64,000 nucleotides of DNA, taken from Parastagonospora avenae f. sp. tritici 18332-5 (Eukaryota > Ascomycota > Dothideomycetes > Pleosporales > Phaeosphaeriaceae). A model generated the notes under the pieces. That model was not told the DNA's origin. It saw only the letters and a list, made by a program, of their open reading frames with translations, and made no database searches. Of this stretch, positions 20,206-31,713 are shown one piece after another (the first letter of the stretch is position 1; each line of letters starts with the position of its first letter). Location of the stretch: NCBI GenBank assembly GCA_022559985.1, contig JAFJTR010000011.1, positions 558,001 through 622,000 on the forward strand. The letters run 5' to 3'. A program made the position numbers and the translations under genes.

Positions 20206-23200
20206 ATGGACCAGAATGGCGCATCGACAGAAGCTCGCAGCAAGCGCAAGCAACCTCCAACTTCTCCCTCAACCGACCGACCTCTGAAACAGATCAAGCC
20301 AGAAATGGACGCGCACACGCGCAATGGCGTGCCCAAGTCGCCGGAACTAGAAGTGGTAGACGACGCGCACAGCGTGTACAGCCTCGAGGAGCCCATTGCG
20401 CCAGTCGCCGGTGCGGTGCACGACACGGCGGAATGGCAGAAGACGATCGAGGGCGTAGTCAAGAGTGTTGTATCTATTCATTTCTGCCAGACTTGCTCCT
20501 TCGACACAGACCCGGCCATATCCTCAGAGGCGACTGGCTTCGTCGTGGACGCTGAGAAGGGCTATATTCTTACCAACAGGCACGTTGTCGGCGCAGGACC
20601 CTTTATCGGCTACTGCATATTCGACAACCACGAGGAGTGCGACGTCTACCCCGTCTACCGCGACCCCGTACACGATTTCGGCATTCTCCGCTTCGACCCC
20701 AAGGCCATCAAGTACATGTCCGTCTCCGCCCTGCAACTGCGCCCGGACTTCGCCAAGGTCGGTGTCGAGATTCGCGTCGTTGGTAATGATGCGGGAGAGA
20801 AGCTGAGTATCTTGTCCGGAGTCATCAGTCGTTTGGACCGCAATGCGCCAGAGTACGGCGAGGGCTACTCGGACTTCAACACCAACTATATTCAGGCTGC
20901 GGCAGCCGCAAGTGGAGGAAGTTCTGGCAGTCCGGTCGTGAACCGGGATGGGTTTGCCGTGGCTTTGCAGGCTGGTGGACGAGCAGATGGCGCGGCTACC
21001 GATTACTTCCTCCCCCTCGACCGACCATTGCGAGCGCTCGAACTCGTCCGACGCGGCGAGGCCGTCACACGAGGCACGGTACAGACACAGTGGATTCTAA
21101 AACCCTTCGACGAGTGCCGGCGGCTAGGTTTGTCAACAGATCTGGAAAAGGCGGTGCGAACACAGTTCCCGAAAGAGACGGGCATGTTGGTCGCTGAAGT
21201 CGTGTTGCCGCAGGGCCCTGCGTCAACCAAGGTCGAAGAGGGCGACATTCTGATCAAGGTCAACGGCGAGTTCATCACGCAGTTCGTGCGTCTGGACTCG
21301 ATACTTGACGACAACGTAGGCAAGACCATATCTGTGACCATCCAGCGCGCTGGTGAGAACCTCGAGGTTGAGCTCGACGTAGGCAATCTGCACGACATCA
21401 CACCTGACAGGTTCGTGTCGGTGTCAGGAGCATCATTCCATGACTTGTCATACCAACAAGCCCGCCTTTATGCTATCTCATTGAAGAATGCTGGCGTGTT
21501 CGTTTGCGAAGCAGCAGGCTCATTCAGATTTGCGGACGGTTATGCGTCAGGTTGGCTGATACAAGAAGTGGACAACCAGCCCACGCCAAATCTAGACACG
21601 TTCATCGAAGTCATGAAGAAGATTCCTGACCGCAAGCGCATTGTCATCCAATACAAGCATCTCCGCGACCTTCATACAGCTAACACCAGTATCACTGCTG
21701 TCGATCGGCATTGGCATGCAAAGATCCGCATAGCTACCCGTAACGACAAGACCGGTCTGTGGGACTTCAAGCCGATTGCGGATCCTGTCCCGGCCGTACC
21801 GCAAGTGTCCAGGCGTGCGAACTTCGTCAAGATGAGCTCGAACTACCCGAATGCGGTCGATATTGTGCGCAGTTTCGTAAGGGTACATGTCTCGATGCCA
21901 ATCAAGCTTGACGGCTTCCCAAAGATGAACAAGCAGGGTTATGGTCTCGTCGTCGACGCTGAGCAGGGTCTTGTTCTTGTCTCAAGAGCCATCTTGCCCT
22001 ACGATCTTTGCGATATATCCTTGATCATTGCCGACAGCATTTTCGTCGATGCCAAGGTGGTTTTCATGCATCCACTGCAGAACTACGTTATCGTGAAGTA
22101 CGATCCTGCGCTTGTCAACGCGCCTGTCAAGACACCCAAGTTTGCGACCGAATTCATAAAAAAGGGTGACGAAACAATCTTCTTCGGCCTCAACCAGAAC
22201 TTTAGGCCAGTCGTGGCTAAGACCGTCGTCACCGACATCACCACAGTCGCTATCCCAGCGAGCGCCATTACGCCGCGCTACCGTGCGACAAACTTCGACG
22301 CCATTACCGTCGACACAAACCAGGCGTCACACAGCGGCTCTGGAGTTCTCATCGCTGAGGATGGTACTGTACAGGCTCTGTGGTTATCCTACCTCGGTGA
22401 GCGGACTTCGCATAGTGGCAAGGACGTTGAATATCACCTTGGTCTGGCTACGCCCAACTTGTTACCTATCCTAAACGAGATCAAGAGCGGCAAGACACCC
22501 AAGCTTCGCATCCTCAACGTCGAGTTCCAGACCGTCCAGATGAGCCAAGCGCGTGTCATGGGTGTGTCGGAAGACTGGATCGAGAAGACCGAGCAAGCCG
22601 ACCCTGAGCGACACCAACTGTTCATGGTCCGCAAGGTCGACTCGGGCCATGGCGGCGACGGCATGCTAGAAGGCGATATCCTCCTCACCCTCAACGGCAA
22701 GCTCGTGACCCGATCGCCAGACCTAGACGTCATGTACAACAACGAGTTCTTGGAAGCTGTCATTGTACGGAAGCGCGAGGAAAAGGCGATCAAGGTCACA
22801 ACCGTGGCAACTGAGGAAATTGAGACCGACCGTATGGTCAGCTTCTGCGGCGCCACCCTCCATCGCCCACACCAAGCTGTGCGTCAACAGATCAGCAAGA
22901 TTCACTCCGACGTGTACATCTCCAGCCGCGCCCGCGGTTCGCCGGCGTACATGTATGGCGTAAGTATACTCCCTTTCCCTTTACAATACATCGAACTAAC
23001 AATCATAGCTCGCACCGACAAACTTCCTAACCCACGTCAACAACATCCCCACACCGGATCTCACCACTTTCCTGCGGGAAGTCAAGAAGATCGGCGACAA
23101 CGAGTACTTCCGCCTCAAGGTCATGACCTTCGACAACGTGCCCTGGGTCGCCACCATGAAGAAGAACGAACACTACTTCCCGACGATTGAATATGTCAAG

Positions 23201-23308
23201 GACGACACTGAGGCGTTGGGCTGGAAGAGGATTATTCATGAGTGCGAGGATGGAGGCGCGAGAGAAGAGATGGCGATTGATAATGAGGGCGGTGGGGATG
23301 AGGAGTAG
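20206..23308 (+). CDS. NMA111: Pro-apoptotic HtrA-like serine protease Nma111
   Basis: Two exons (20206-22959, 23009-23308; 49-nt intron, ACTAAC branch) encode 1017 residues, the usual Nma111 length. Nma111 is a nuclear HtrA-family protease linked to yeast apoptosis, heat tolerance and lipid homeostasis. It carries an N-terminal basic segment (SKRKQ) that may be a nuclear signal and a first trypsin-like domain with the full triad: H126 (LTNRHVVG), D157 (DPVHDFGI) and S240 (GGSSGSP). Two PDZ regions, a second degenerate protease-like domain (SHSGSGV) and two further PDZ-like regions follow. The ATG at 20206 (cccATGg) matches typical family starts (MDxNG). The frame stays open upstream to an ATG at 20029. 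Confidence 0.95.
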
Positions 23309-23832
23309 ATGTTGCTGATAGAGAGAGTGGTGAGACGGACAATAGAAATAATACCCTGTTAGCATGGGAATGTGTTTGGGCAGTCCGAGTGTAGGATATA
23401 GAAGAGTGATAGAATACGGCATTATTAAAAGTATTGTCCAAGTTCATAAAAAGTTACATATTTTACACGCATATCTTGTGAAGTTCTGCTGAGATATAAC
23501 GGAGACACGCGTGTTTGGGCACTACAATCAGGGTGGCGATCATTTGCATTGTCTATAAGGACTGGACACATTGTAGATGGTTGACCTGAATAGGTTGACG
23601 TCACACCCTGACGGATATGAGAACCGTTCTGTCGCTCCCTCGCCTTTTCTGCCTTCGCCGTCGCTTTGGTCTCATCCTCGATGATGCTGCGTTCGCATCT
23701 ACGCTTTGCTCGACATCTGCTGTTTTGTCAGCTTTCCGGGCTGTGGTTGTAAGATATTCTTGAATCACCACGGGATGGTTGTCTACGCTGCATATTTCGC
23801 CAGCGAAGGAAGCATCTTGCACTAAGTACGAG
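23309..23832. other. Intergenic region
   Basis: NMA111 3' UTR and low-complexity flank. An ACGCGT hexamer sits near 23508. A 73-residue frame at 23601-23822 on the minus strand lacks a recognisable domain and is not called. Confidence 0.45.
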
Positions 23833-24028
23833 TCAAGGTATGATTATGGCGACTAGTATGGCCAGAAGTCCGAAGAGTGCTTCTTTGGACCATGGAGAAG
23901 AGAAGATGGATTCTGCGAGTGGGGTGTGGCTGGATGCGACATCTCTGAAGGCGCGGACTGGATCAGCATTGCGTTTGTGTTGTTATGAAAATGGTAGACT
24001 TACTGCTATTATATGACTTTGATTGCAT
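23833..24028 (-). CDS. Possible 49-residue tail-anchored microprotein
   Basis: Minus-strand model with exon 1 at 24028-24004 and exon 2 at 23957-23833, joined across a 46-nt intron (AGCA|GTAAGT ... GATCCAG|TCC). The product is hydrophilic for about 30 residues and then ends in one hydrophobic helix (EALFGLLAILVAIIIP) at the stop, the topology of a tail-anchored membrane protein. Exon 2 alone has no ATG in this frame; splicing creates the start. I do not recognise a family. A chance ORF with chance splice sites cannot be excluded. Confidence 0.33.
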
Positions 24029-25520
24029 GATTGTTAACGCAGCTGGATGTTTCGGGTGTAGAAGAGCAAGTTTTGATTCAGAGAAAAAGGCTGGAAATTA
24101 TTTTAACTGGGAGCGAGCGAGAGACAAAGTCTGCATCAGTCATCTTGAAATACCTGGGTACGCTTAGGTAAAAGACTTCTGTTGTCCCGAAAATGCCTTC
24201 TGCGACGGTGCGTTGCCCAGATGGTCAGCCACTCACACCTGCCCAACGAACCCCTGCACATCCACAATATCCTTGTCACTCGCAAGAAGGCTTGTCTGTC
24301 GGTGCCTCATACAGCATCTGCAGGCATTGGTGGAGGCGCAGGATTTGGAACCTCATTGGTCTTGTATGTAGTTCAAGCACGGAGGATCATAGCAGTGAGT
24401 GGAGTCGCAAGGATGCCGACCTCAGCTACCTCCCCGGCGAATCATTTCTCTGGAACTGACGTGCGGGATGAAGCGAACGGTTTCGGGTGAGAAAGAGTTC
24501 GGCAGCCTTATCGTAATTCCCAGAGCAGTAAGCTTGCCTGGCCGGCCTTGCGAGTTGGCGAACACAGCTCCAGTCGTCCGGCCATATTTTCTACTCGTAC
24601 TTCAGCTCCCGCCTCACGTCACCAAGTTCTCAGCGTCACCAGGTGCCGCAACCATTCGCGCCCGCTCTACTTAAATTTGCTACCTCCTTAGACACTGTCT
24701 AGTAAGCTATAAACCAGCTTGTATAGCTTTAAAGGGTTAATTAGACTGTGATAAATCTATAAGGGGGCATTAGAGATAGACAGATTTAGGTATTGCGATT
24801 TATATCTTGTTCGTTGTAGTGCGTAAGAACGGGCACGAATTGTTGCTCCACCCGGTGGCGTGCTGTTGGTGACACTGCACAAGGCTCGACACGGGCCTTT
24901 TTTAATGTAGACCTCATGATTCTCATCTCACCACACCTCACGGCGCCAATCATATGGAAGAGAAAAGAACAGAGTATTCTAGAGCCAGTCGTCCTCTCTT
25001 CGTTTTGGTCTTAAAATCTCTGGGTAGTGGTGTAGAGGCTTGATGTTTGTCGGCATCCACAAGGCTGAAGCTAACCTACAATTAGAAAAGCAGCTGTCAA
25101 ATACGCAACCCTCGATAGACTCGACAGCTTACTAGTACGTTAATAAGTACTACAACGGCCTCAGAGTTAGACAGCTTGACTGGACTGCCCCTAGATAGCG
25201 TCCAGAAGTTGACTTCATTGTTTACACATATGGAGAATCGTGTTTCGTATGTTTTTGTTTGCTTGACCTAGCAAGACTAACCATATCCCGCGAATCTTCT
25301 AACTGCTAGCTGTAGGTAACCGCTTGTGTAGTTACCCAATATGACACCAGCGCTTTCGCTAGAGCATGGCTTGGGTGACGTTGTAATGTAGGTCAATCGA
25401 ACACCTTAGTCACTACCCGAACCGCAAACGCCATTACCATTACTTTAAATGCATAGCTTTTAGAGCTCGTTTAATTATGTTCCATCGTTTCACCACCGAA
25501 TGCTGGCTCCCTTTATCCTT
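24029..25520. other. Gene-poor, partly AT-rich region, probable degraded repeat
   Basis: No supported gene. Bases 24665-24830 are rich in TA dinucleotides (repeated CTATAA, TTAATTA and AGCTTGTATAGC-like words). 24960-25320 is similar in style and includes GTACGTTAATAAGTAC, a near-palindrome. This fits transposon DNA eroded by repeat-induced point mutation, but no transposase remnant is readable. Open frames at 24182-24674 are not supported. Confidence 0.45.
24832..24860 (+). repeat. Short dispersed repeat, copy 2
   Basis: Partner of 10228-10256, 24 of 29 positions identical. It lies at the edge of the AT-rich island. Confidence 0.4.
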
Positions 25521-26462
25521 CTACAGCGTGGTATTCGTGCCCGCCGCGATGCAGACGGGGATCTGGCGCTTACCACTGCCTAGCAGGCGCTTCATACGAG
25601 CGATGTAGTATTCCTCCGGACTCTTGCTTGGGTCCGTGTTGTACTCGTCATGGGCCAGCTGCTCAAGGCGAAGGCAGATACGCTCGAGGCCATCCTCCAC
25701 ATCGTCAGCCCAGTTGCTCTTCTCGGTGACACCGTCGCTCTTGAAGCTGACGCGGCTACGCAGACTGTTGGCGTCGAGAACGGTCGTGCTGGTTGACTGG
25801 GCATGCTGAGCTAGCGTAGCTCCCGTGACAGGAGCAGGGGCCTGGTTCGGCAGGTCCTTAGAGGTGAAGGAAAGGTACTCCTCGATACGTGGGTTGATCG
25901 TGGGAGAACCTAGAGCAATAGGAACTGAGCCTGTGCCCAGGGGAGAGGGAAGCGGGGATGGCAGGAACATACGTGCATGGTCAGGACATTCCTTGTCCTT
26001 ACAGCCCTCGCTCACAACCTCACTGATGCTGCCCATCTCACACTCGTCACACTCCCCAACTACTGAAGGCTCGGCGGAGCGAGTGCTCGTGGTCATGTCA
26101 GTGCCGCCATGGTGGTGGTGTCGGCGAGATACACGACCTTCGATCTTCAACTTGGCGAGCCTATCACCAATGCCACTGAAGCCGCGAAGTCGCTGGGCGA
26201 CAGGGCGGAACGTGACTGACGGAGCAGGGGAGCCAATGACGGGTGTGTTGAGTGGCGGAGAAGGAAGGATGGCCTCTTCAGCCTTTTCGTTGAGAGACTC
26301 GGTGATGGGTGCGAGGATCCTGGTGACGGCTGCAAAGTCCATGGGCGGGGGAGGGTTCATGACTTCGCTGTCGAGCGCTTCCGTCACTGGAGTTGGAAAG
26401 GGTACAGTGTGGTTCTCCGAATGCGAGCCCAGAGAGGTCACCTTGGTCAACGTGGAAGTCAT
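25521..26462 (-). CDS. Hypothetical protein, 313 aa, with a C-x2-C / C-x4-C cluster
   Basis: Uninterrupted frame from ATG to stop. I do not recognise the family. The N-terminal third is Pro/Ser/Thr-rich, with MNPPPPMDFAAVTRILAPITESL likely helical in part. A basic stretch follows (LAKLKIEGRVSRRHHHHGG). Near the middle CDECEMG...CKDKECPDH gives four cysteines and a histidine that could bind metal. The C-terminal 80 residues are acidic and helical (NWADDVEDGLERICLRLEQLAHDEYN, SPEEYYIARMKRLLG). No signal peptide or membrane helix. Consistent length and structured C-terminus suggest a real, fungus- or class-specific gene. Confidence 0.65.
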   Translation of the reverse strand: MTSTLTKVTSLGSHSENHTVPFPTPVTEALDSEVMNPPPPMDFAAVTRILAPITESLNEKAEEAILPSPPLNTPVIGSPAPSVTFRPVAQRLRGFSGIGDRLAKLKIEGRVSRRHHHHGGTDMTTSTRSAEPSVVGECDECEMGSISEVVSEGCKDKECPDHARMFLPSPLPSPLGTGSVPIALGSPTINPRIEEYLSFTSKDLPNQAPAPVTGATLAQHAQSTSTTVLDANSLRSRVSFKSDGVTEKSNWADDVEDGLERICLRLEQLAHDEYNTDPSKSPEEYYIARMKRLLGSGKRQIPVCIAAGTNTTL

Positions 26463-26896
26463 AGCTAGGTATGCTCTGCTGGGACGTCAGTACTGTGTAG
26501 ACCGCTCGTAGACAGTTTGTAGACGTGCCTGAGGTGGAGTGTCGGGTGAGTGTCGGGGCCGCGCAGCTAAGATGTTGAGACAACCAGAGCGAGGGTGATG
26601 GTGAACAGGCGCGCGACGTCGTTGGCTATGGGTGCGGGAAGGTGCGTGGGTTGAAGTGTGGAGAAAAAGGTCGTGCGCCTGCCGGAGGTGTAGACTTGGG
26701 AGCAGCGATCGGGTGACGCTGAGCAGGTGAAAAGAGCAGCAGCGGAGGATGGCGTGGAGCAAAGGCGGTCAGCTACAAACGGTTTGCGCGTGCAGAGCAA
26801 CAGCTATGACACGATCGCTGGCTGTTTGGCAATCAACAACAACACGCGGCGCGGAGCCAATAAACATTGAAGGATACTTGCGCTTGACACCTTCAA
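26463..26896. other. Promoter region of the 313-aa gene, 3' flank of the PQ-loop gene
   Basis: A CCAAT pentamer lies at about 26857 on the + strand. Overlapping frames on the minus strand have no recognisable content. Confidence 0.45.
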
Positions 26897-27821
26897 TCAA
26901 GTGGACGCGCCGCGTCGCGTGGCCTCTCCCGACGGCGTCCTAAACACCGAGGTGCTTGAAGGGAGATCGTGAAGTGATATGCCAGGAGCAGACACAGACT
27001 CCCCTTCACTTGTCTCTGTTGCTGCCATCACACCATGGTCTGCCCCCACTCGCTGAAGTCTGATCCATGGACCGAGATTATAGTAGGCACCGCACATGAA
27101 GATGCCAATCCAGAGTACTAGCTCCGTAGCATAGATGACCACGCCAAGAATGTCCAGTGTAGGCTGGAAGACGACGGAGACCAACGAGAAGACGTCGCCG
27201 AGCGCATCAATACCAACAAAAATGAAGGAAATACCGCGGACAGTGCGATGTATGTAGACGTCAAGGTAGTGCCTCAGTACTCCGGTTGCCAACAACACAG
27301 CGGACGCAACCGCCGTGAGGATAGCAGGCCATTCGATATCTCTCTTCTTAGCTTGCCGCACGCCGATGATGAGCCCAGCTTGCACTGAACCCATGAGAAG
27401 CGCAATTGGAACAACTACTGCAAGGGCGCGGAGCAAAGTCCATTTCTGTCACGTTCAGCTTCATACTCTATACTGTACATTTCAGGTGAATAAATACGCG
27501 TTCGTAGTAGAAGCACTGGATCCACGTGACCAGACTCAGCAATGTGAGGATCTGTGGCTGGATCCTCAGGGCGATGTTGAACTCTTCGGCAATGTTATAT
27601 ACGCCCAGTGGCACACCGGCCCACGCCCATAGCATCATCATGGTAGGCTGAAGGCCAGTAGCATTGTGGCGGCGGTAGTTGATGACAATCTGGGGTATCA
27701 GCTGCGACAGCTGTTAGCATTTCAGGGAGCTTGTTTGACGGGAAAGCTTTGTGTATACCTGTATTGTCCAACACACTGCGCCCAAAATTCCAAGAACGGT
27801 TGCGACTATCGGATTATCCAT
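26897..27821 (-). CDS. PQ-loop repeat membrane protein, putative vacuolar amino-acid transporter
   Basis: Three minus-strand exons (27821-27759, 27701-27498, 27445-26897; introns 57 and 52 nt) encode 271 residues. The first PQ-loop is rebuilt across intron 1: TIQ|LIPQIVINYRRHNATGLQP. A second short motif (FQPTLDILGVVIYATEL) sits in exon 3. About seven hydrophobic segments precede a hydrophilic Ser/Thr-rich tail of some 50 residues. PQ-loop proteins export basic amino acids or cystine from vacuoles and lysosomes, or act in the ER. This one resembles the fungal group with WIQCFYYE in helix 3; its substrate is not determinable here. It is divergent with ERV1 across 325 bp. Confidence 0.88.
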
Positions 27822-28146
27822 GACCTATTATGGTATGCTTTTGAAGTTATATTCCAAGAAGTGGCACTTTTGAAGCAAACAGTTGGAAACGAAGAACTGG
27901 AACCAATGTGCATTGGGTCTACTAAAGGCAGCTGAACAGCCAAGTCATCAACGAAGACATGCTCTGGCACTGGAGCCAAAAGTGGTGGATGGCGGTTGTG
28001 GACAGCGACGCGATGCTGCAAGGAACATCCCAGCCGCTCTCTGCCCGGGGCTCTGCACGGACGGAATCCTCGTCCGCAAGCTTTGAAATCGTCACGTCTG
28101 CGCCCGCTATGTTGCAACCACAACGCAGCAAGTCGCCGGAGGCAAC
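27822..28146. promoter_or_regulatory. Divergent promoter, PQ-loop protein and ERV1
   Basis: A 325-bp interval between two divergent start codons must hold both core promoters. No distinctive motif is claimed. Confidence 0.5.
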
Positions 28147-28758
28147 ATGGCACGGGATCCTGTAGAAATGGGCGAGAAGCAAGACACGGAGCAGGCTGTC
28201 CCCAAGAAGCTGCCCAAGGGCGTTGTGCTCGGTCCCGATGGCAAACCGTAAGTCTCAACCTCGTCGAGGCCAACATGTGCAGGGCTCAAATGTATATACA
28301 GATGCCGTACGTGTACCGACGTCGCGTCTTGGTTCGCCATGACAGGCAACAAGCCTAAGAAGGCTGCGAAGCCCGCAGACACCACCACAGCCGCCGCCGC
28401 TCTCACGCTCCCATCAGACTGCCCTCCCGATGTCGAGGCCCTCGGGCGCAGCTCGTGGACACTTCTACACAGCATAACCGCTACCTATCCCACGCAACCC
28501 TCGTCGCAATTGCAGTCCGAGACCAAGTCTTTCCTCTCTACGTTTGGCAAGCTCTACCCATGTTGGGTTTGCGCAGAAGATTTCCAGAGCTGGATGACCA
28601 AGAATACACCAAGAGTATCTAGCAGAAGCGAATTTGGCACGTGGATGTGTGAAGCACATAATGCGGTGAACGAGAAGCTGGGCAAAGACACCTTTGACTG
28701 CACGAGGTGGGAAGAGCGCTGGAGGACGGGATGGAAGGATGGGCGCTGCGATCCGTGA
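28147..28758 (+). CDS. ERV1: FAD-linked sulfhydryl oxidase Erv1 of the mitochondrial intermembrane space
   Basis: Two exons (28147-28247, 28302-28758; 54-nt intron) encode 185 residues. Erv1 reoxidises Mia40 in the disulfide relay that imports cysteine-rich proteins into the intermembrane space. Splicing completes the N-terminal shuttle pair C35-R-T-C38 (PCRTCTDVASW). The FAD domain starts at DVEALGRSSWTLLHS; the active-site pair is C121-W-V-C124 in YPCWVCAEDF; WMCEAHNAVNEKLGK carries the FAD-binding His/Asn, and FDCTRWEERW ends with the last cysteine. The linker between shuttle and core is Ala/Thr-rich, as usual. All functional cysteines are present. Confidence 0.95.
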
Positions 28759-29185
28759 GAAGGGAACGCGTGAGAGCAAGAAAGAGAAGCGCTACACCAT
28801 GTACGATACAGACGACCGAGAACGTTGTCATGATCTCACGCCTAGCGAAGACACCACTCTGTACGATAAACGATATCAACGTAATAGCTTTGGGCGGCGT
28901 ACAACGGCTATCTGGAGACTCCACTAATTGAAGAGCCTACGCGGAACTATACTTGTTGTTGCATGCATCTGGATGTGTCTATTGAGTCAACCCCTCACAC
29001 AAAATCTGGCACACCAACCATCGGGCCCAGAGCCCATATATCTGATGCGACAACATTGCATATCCAGCACGCAAGGTGATATCACGGTACCAATTGGCCC
29101 ATCAAAGCTATCAAAAGAAGCCTGTGCCTTGCATAATTGACATGCTCTCACATGCATATGCGCTCGTCACACGGCGCTGCCCACG
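28759..29185. other. Intergenic region
   Basis: ERV1 3' UTR and promoter of the next gene. No gene or repeat is seen. Confidence 0.5.
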
Positions 29186-30205
29186 ATGACAACCCATACT
29201 GACACAGTCTATTCCACAAAACTCGAGGACAAGCATCATCACACATCCCCATTGCCGTCTGCCGTCACCGCAAGTGTCAGCCAGGTCGAAGCCCCGATCG
29301 TGCACCACGGCATCTCCCACATCGATCGCGACTCCGCCATCGCCCTGGGCGCCATTCTCATTCTCATACTCATCGCAATTGGATACTACGTTTACCTGCG
29401 TCTCCAACACCGACGGCAGCAAGATCTAGAGCAGCAGCAGCGGCGCCGATCCAGCGTCCCTACCTTGCGATCCTACGGTAATAGAGGGCGAGAACCAACC
29501 CCGAGCTTCCGCATGGAGAGGATGTGGAGTCGAGCTGCGAGGCAGGACTCTGATTCATCAACACTACAAGGGAGCGTGAGCGGCGAGCACAAGAGTAATG
29601 GAAAGATGGGGAGTTGGAGCTCTTCGTCAGAGGGATCTGTGTCGACTAGAGTCGGAAGCGTCGATACAACCTCCAACGACTCCGACGGAGGGCCAAGGTC
29701 TCGATCGCCGTCTCCCCGCAGTCACACTCGACGCAAGTCCTCTCACCGGCGAACGTCTAGCATCTCGTCCATCCCTGCGCCAGTCCTTAATTCGCTGCAA
29801 AGACACGCGGACAAGTCGTGGTGGGCGGATGTTGCGCGACGAGGTTCGACCACGAACGCGGATCGCAGGTTTTCAGTCCTCGAGCCGATTCCTGAGCCCC
29901 ATGAGATGGACATTAGTGATAGTAGAAGGAGGAAGAGCGAGGCCGACTGGAAGAGAAAGAGGTCAATGACCGACAGGGGCGGGTATGATTGGACGAGGCC
30001 ATCCGTTGCAATTTACAGAACCGATGACATAGATGAAGAAATTGATGAAGACGTTGTTGCAGAGGGAAGTGTGCGCACTGGGATAATGAGGCAAGATGGA
30101 TTCACACACATCAGGTGGAATGTGGAAGACAAAGGCAAAGAACCCCGCCATCAGGTACAAGTTTCGGAGGGCGTGGATCGACATGATTGGGCGAGCAGAA
30201 TGTAG
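29186..30205 (+). CDS. Hypothetical single-pass membrane protein with a long Ser/Arg-rich cytoplasmic tail
   Basis: A 339-residue uninterrupted frame. A short polar N-terminus (about 1-48, His/Ser/Thr-rich, no signal peptide) leads to one hydrophobic helix (about 51-70, AIALGAILILILIAIGYYVY) and a basic stop-transfer RLQHRRQQ. The long tail is rich in Ser and Arg with many possible phosphorylation sites (SRSPSPRSHTRRKSS), ending in an acidic patch (DDIDEEIDEDV). The layout recalls fungal plasma-membrane sensors or anchors, but no named domain is visible. Unknown function; probably real because the composition is coherent over the whole length. Confidence 0.62.
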   Translation: MTTHTDTVYSTKLEDKHHHTSPLPSAVTASVSQVEAPIVHHGISHIDRDSAIALGAILILILIAIGYYVYLRLQHRRQQDLEQQQRRRSSVPTLRSYGNRGREPTPSFRMERMWSRAARQDSDSSTLQGSVSGEHKSNGKMGSWSSSSEGSVSTRVGSVDTTSNDSDGGPRSRSPSPRSHTRRKSSHRRTSSISSIPAPVLNSLQRHADKSWWADVARRGSTTNADRRFSVLEPIPEPHEMDISDSRRRKSEADWKRKRSMTDRGGYDWTRPSVAIYRTDDIDEEIDEDVVAEGSVRTGIMRQDGFTHIRWNVEDKGKEPRHQVQVSEGVDRHDWASRM

Positions 30206-30493
30206 CGCGACGGTAGTGAACCAAAGAGGCATGCATGTAGAGGACATAAAAGAAGCAATGCATTCCTAATTGTACTTTGAGTTTATGGGTCCTTGATGTG
30301 GAGACCGAATACCTGACTCGTCCTTCTCTTTCTGTCAATATCTTCCCATATACTGGTCGTCAGTGGCTGATCTAGCTTGACAACTTGATTGAAAACCTCG
30401 CCCATACGGCGATCGTATGAAGTCAGAACAGGACAATATAACCAAGCACAGTGGTATCATTCGTATATATCGCGCAGGTGGCAATCGAAATGC

Positions 30494-31713
<1,220 letters not shown>

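Noticed and set aside
24182..24674. Several overlapping plus-strand frames of 88-102 residues
   Set aside because: They compete in three frames over the same DNA, with no motif; more like eroded non-coding sequence.
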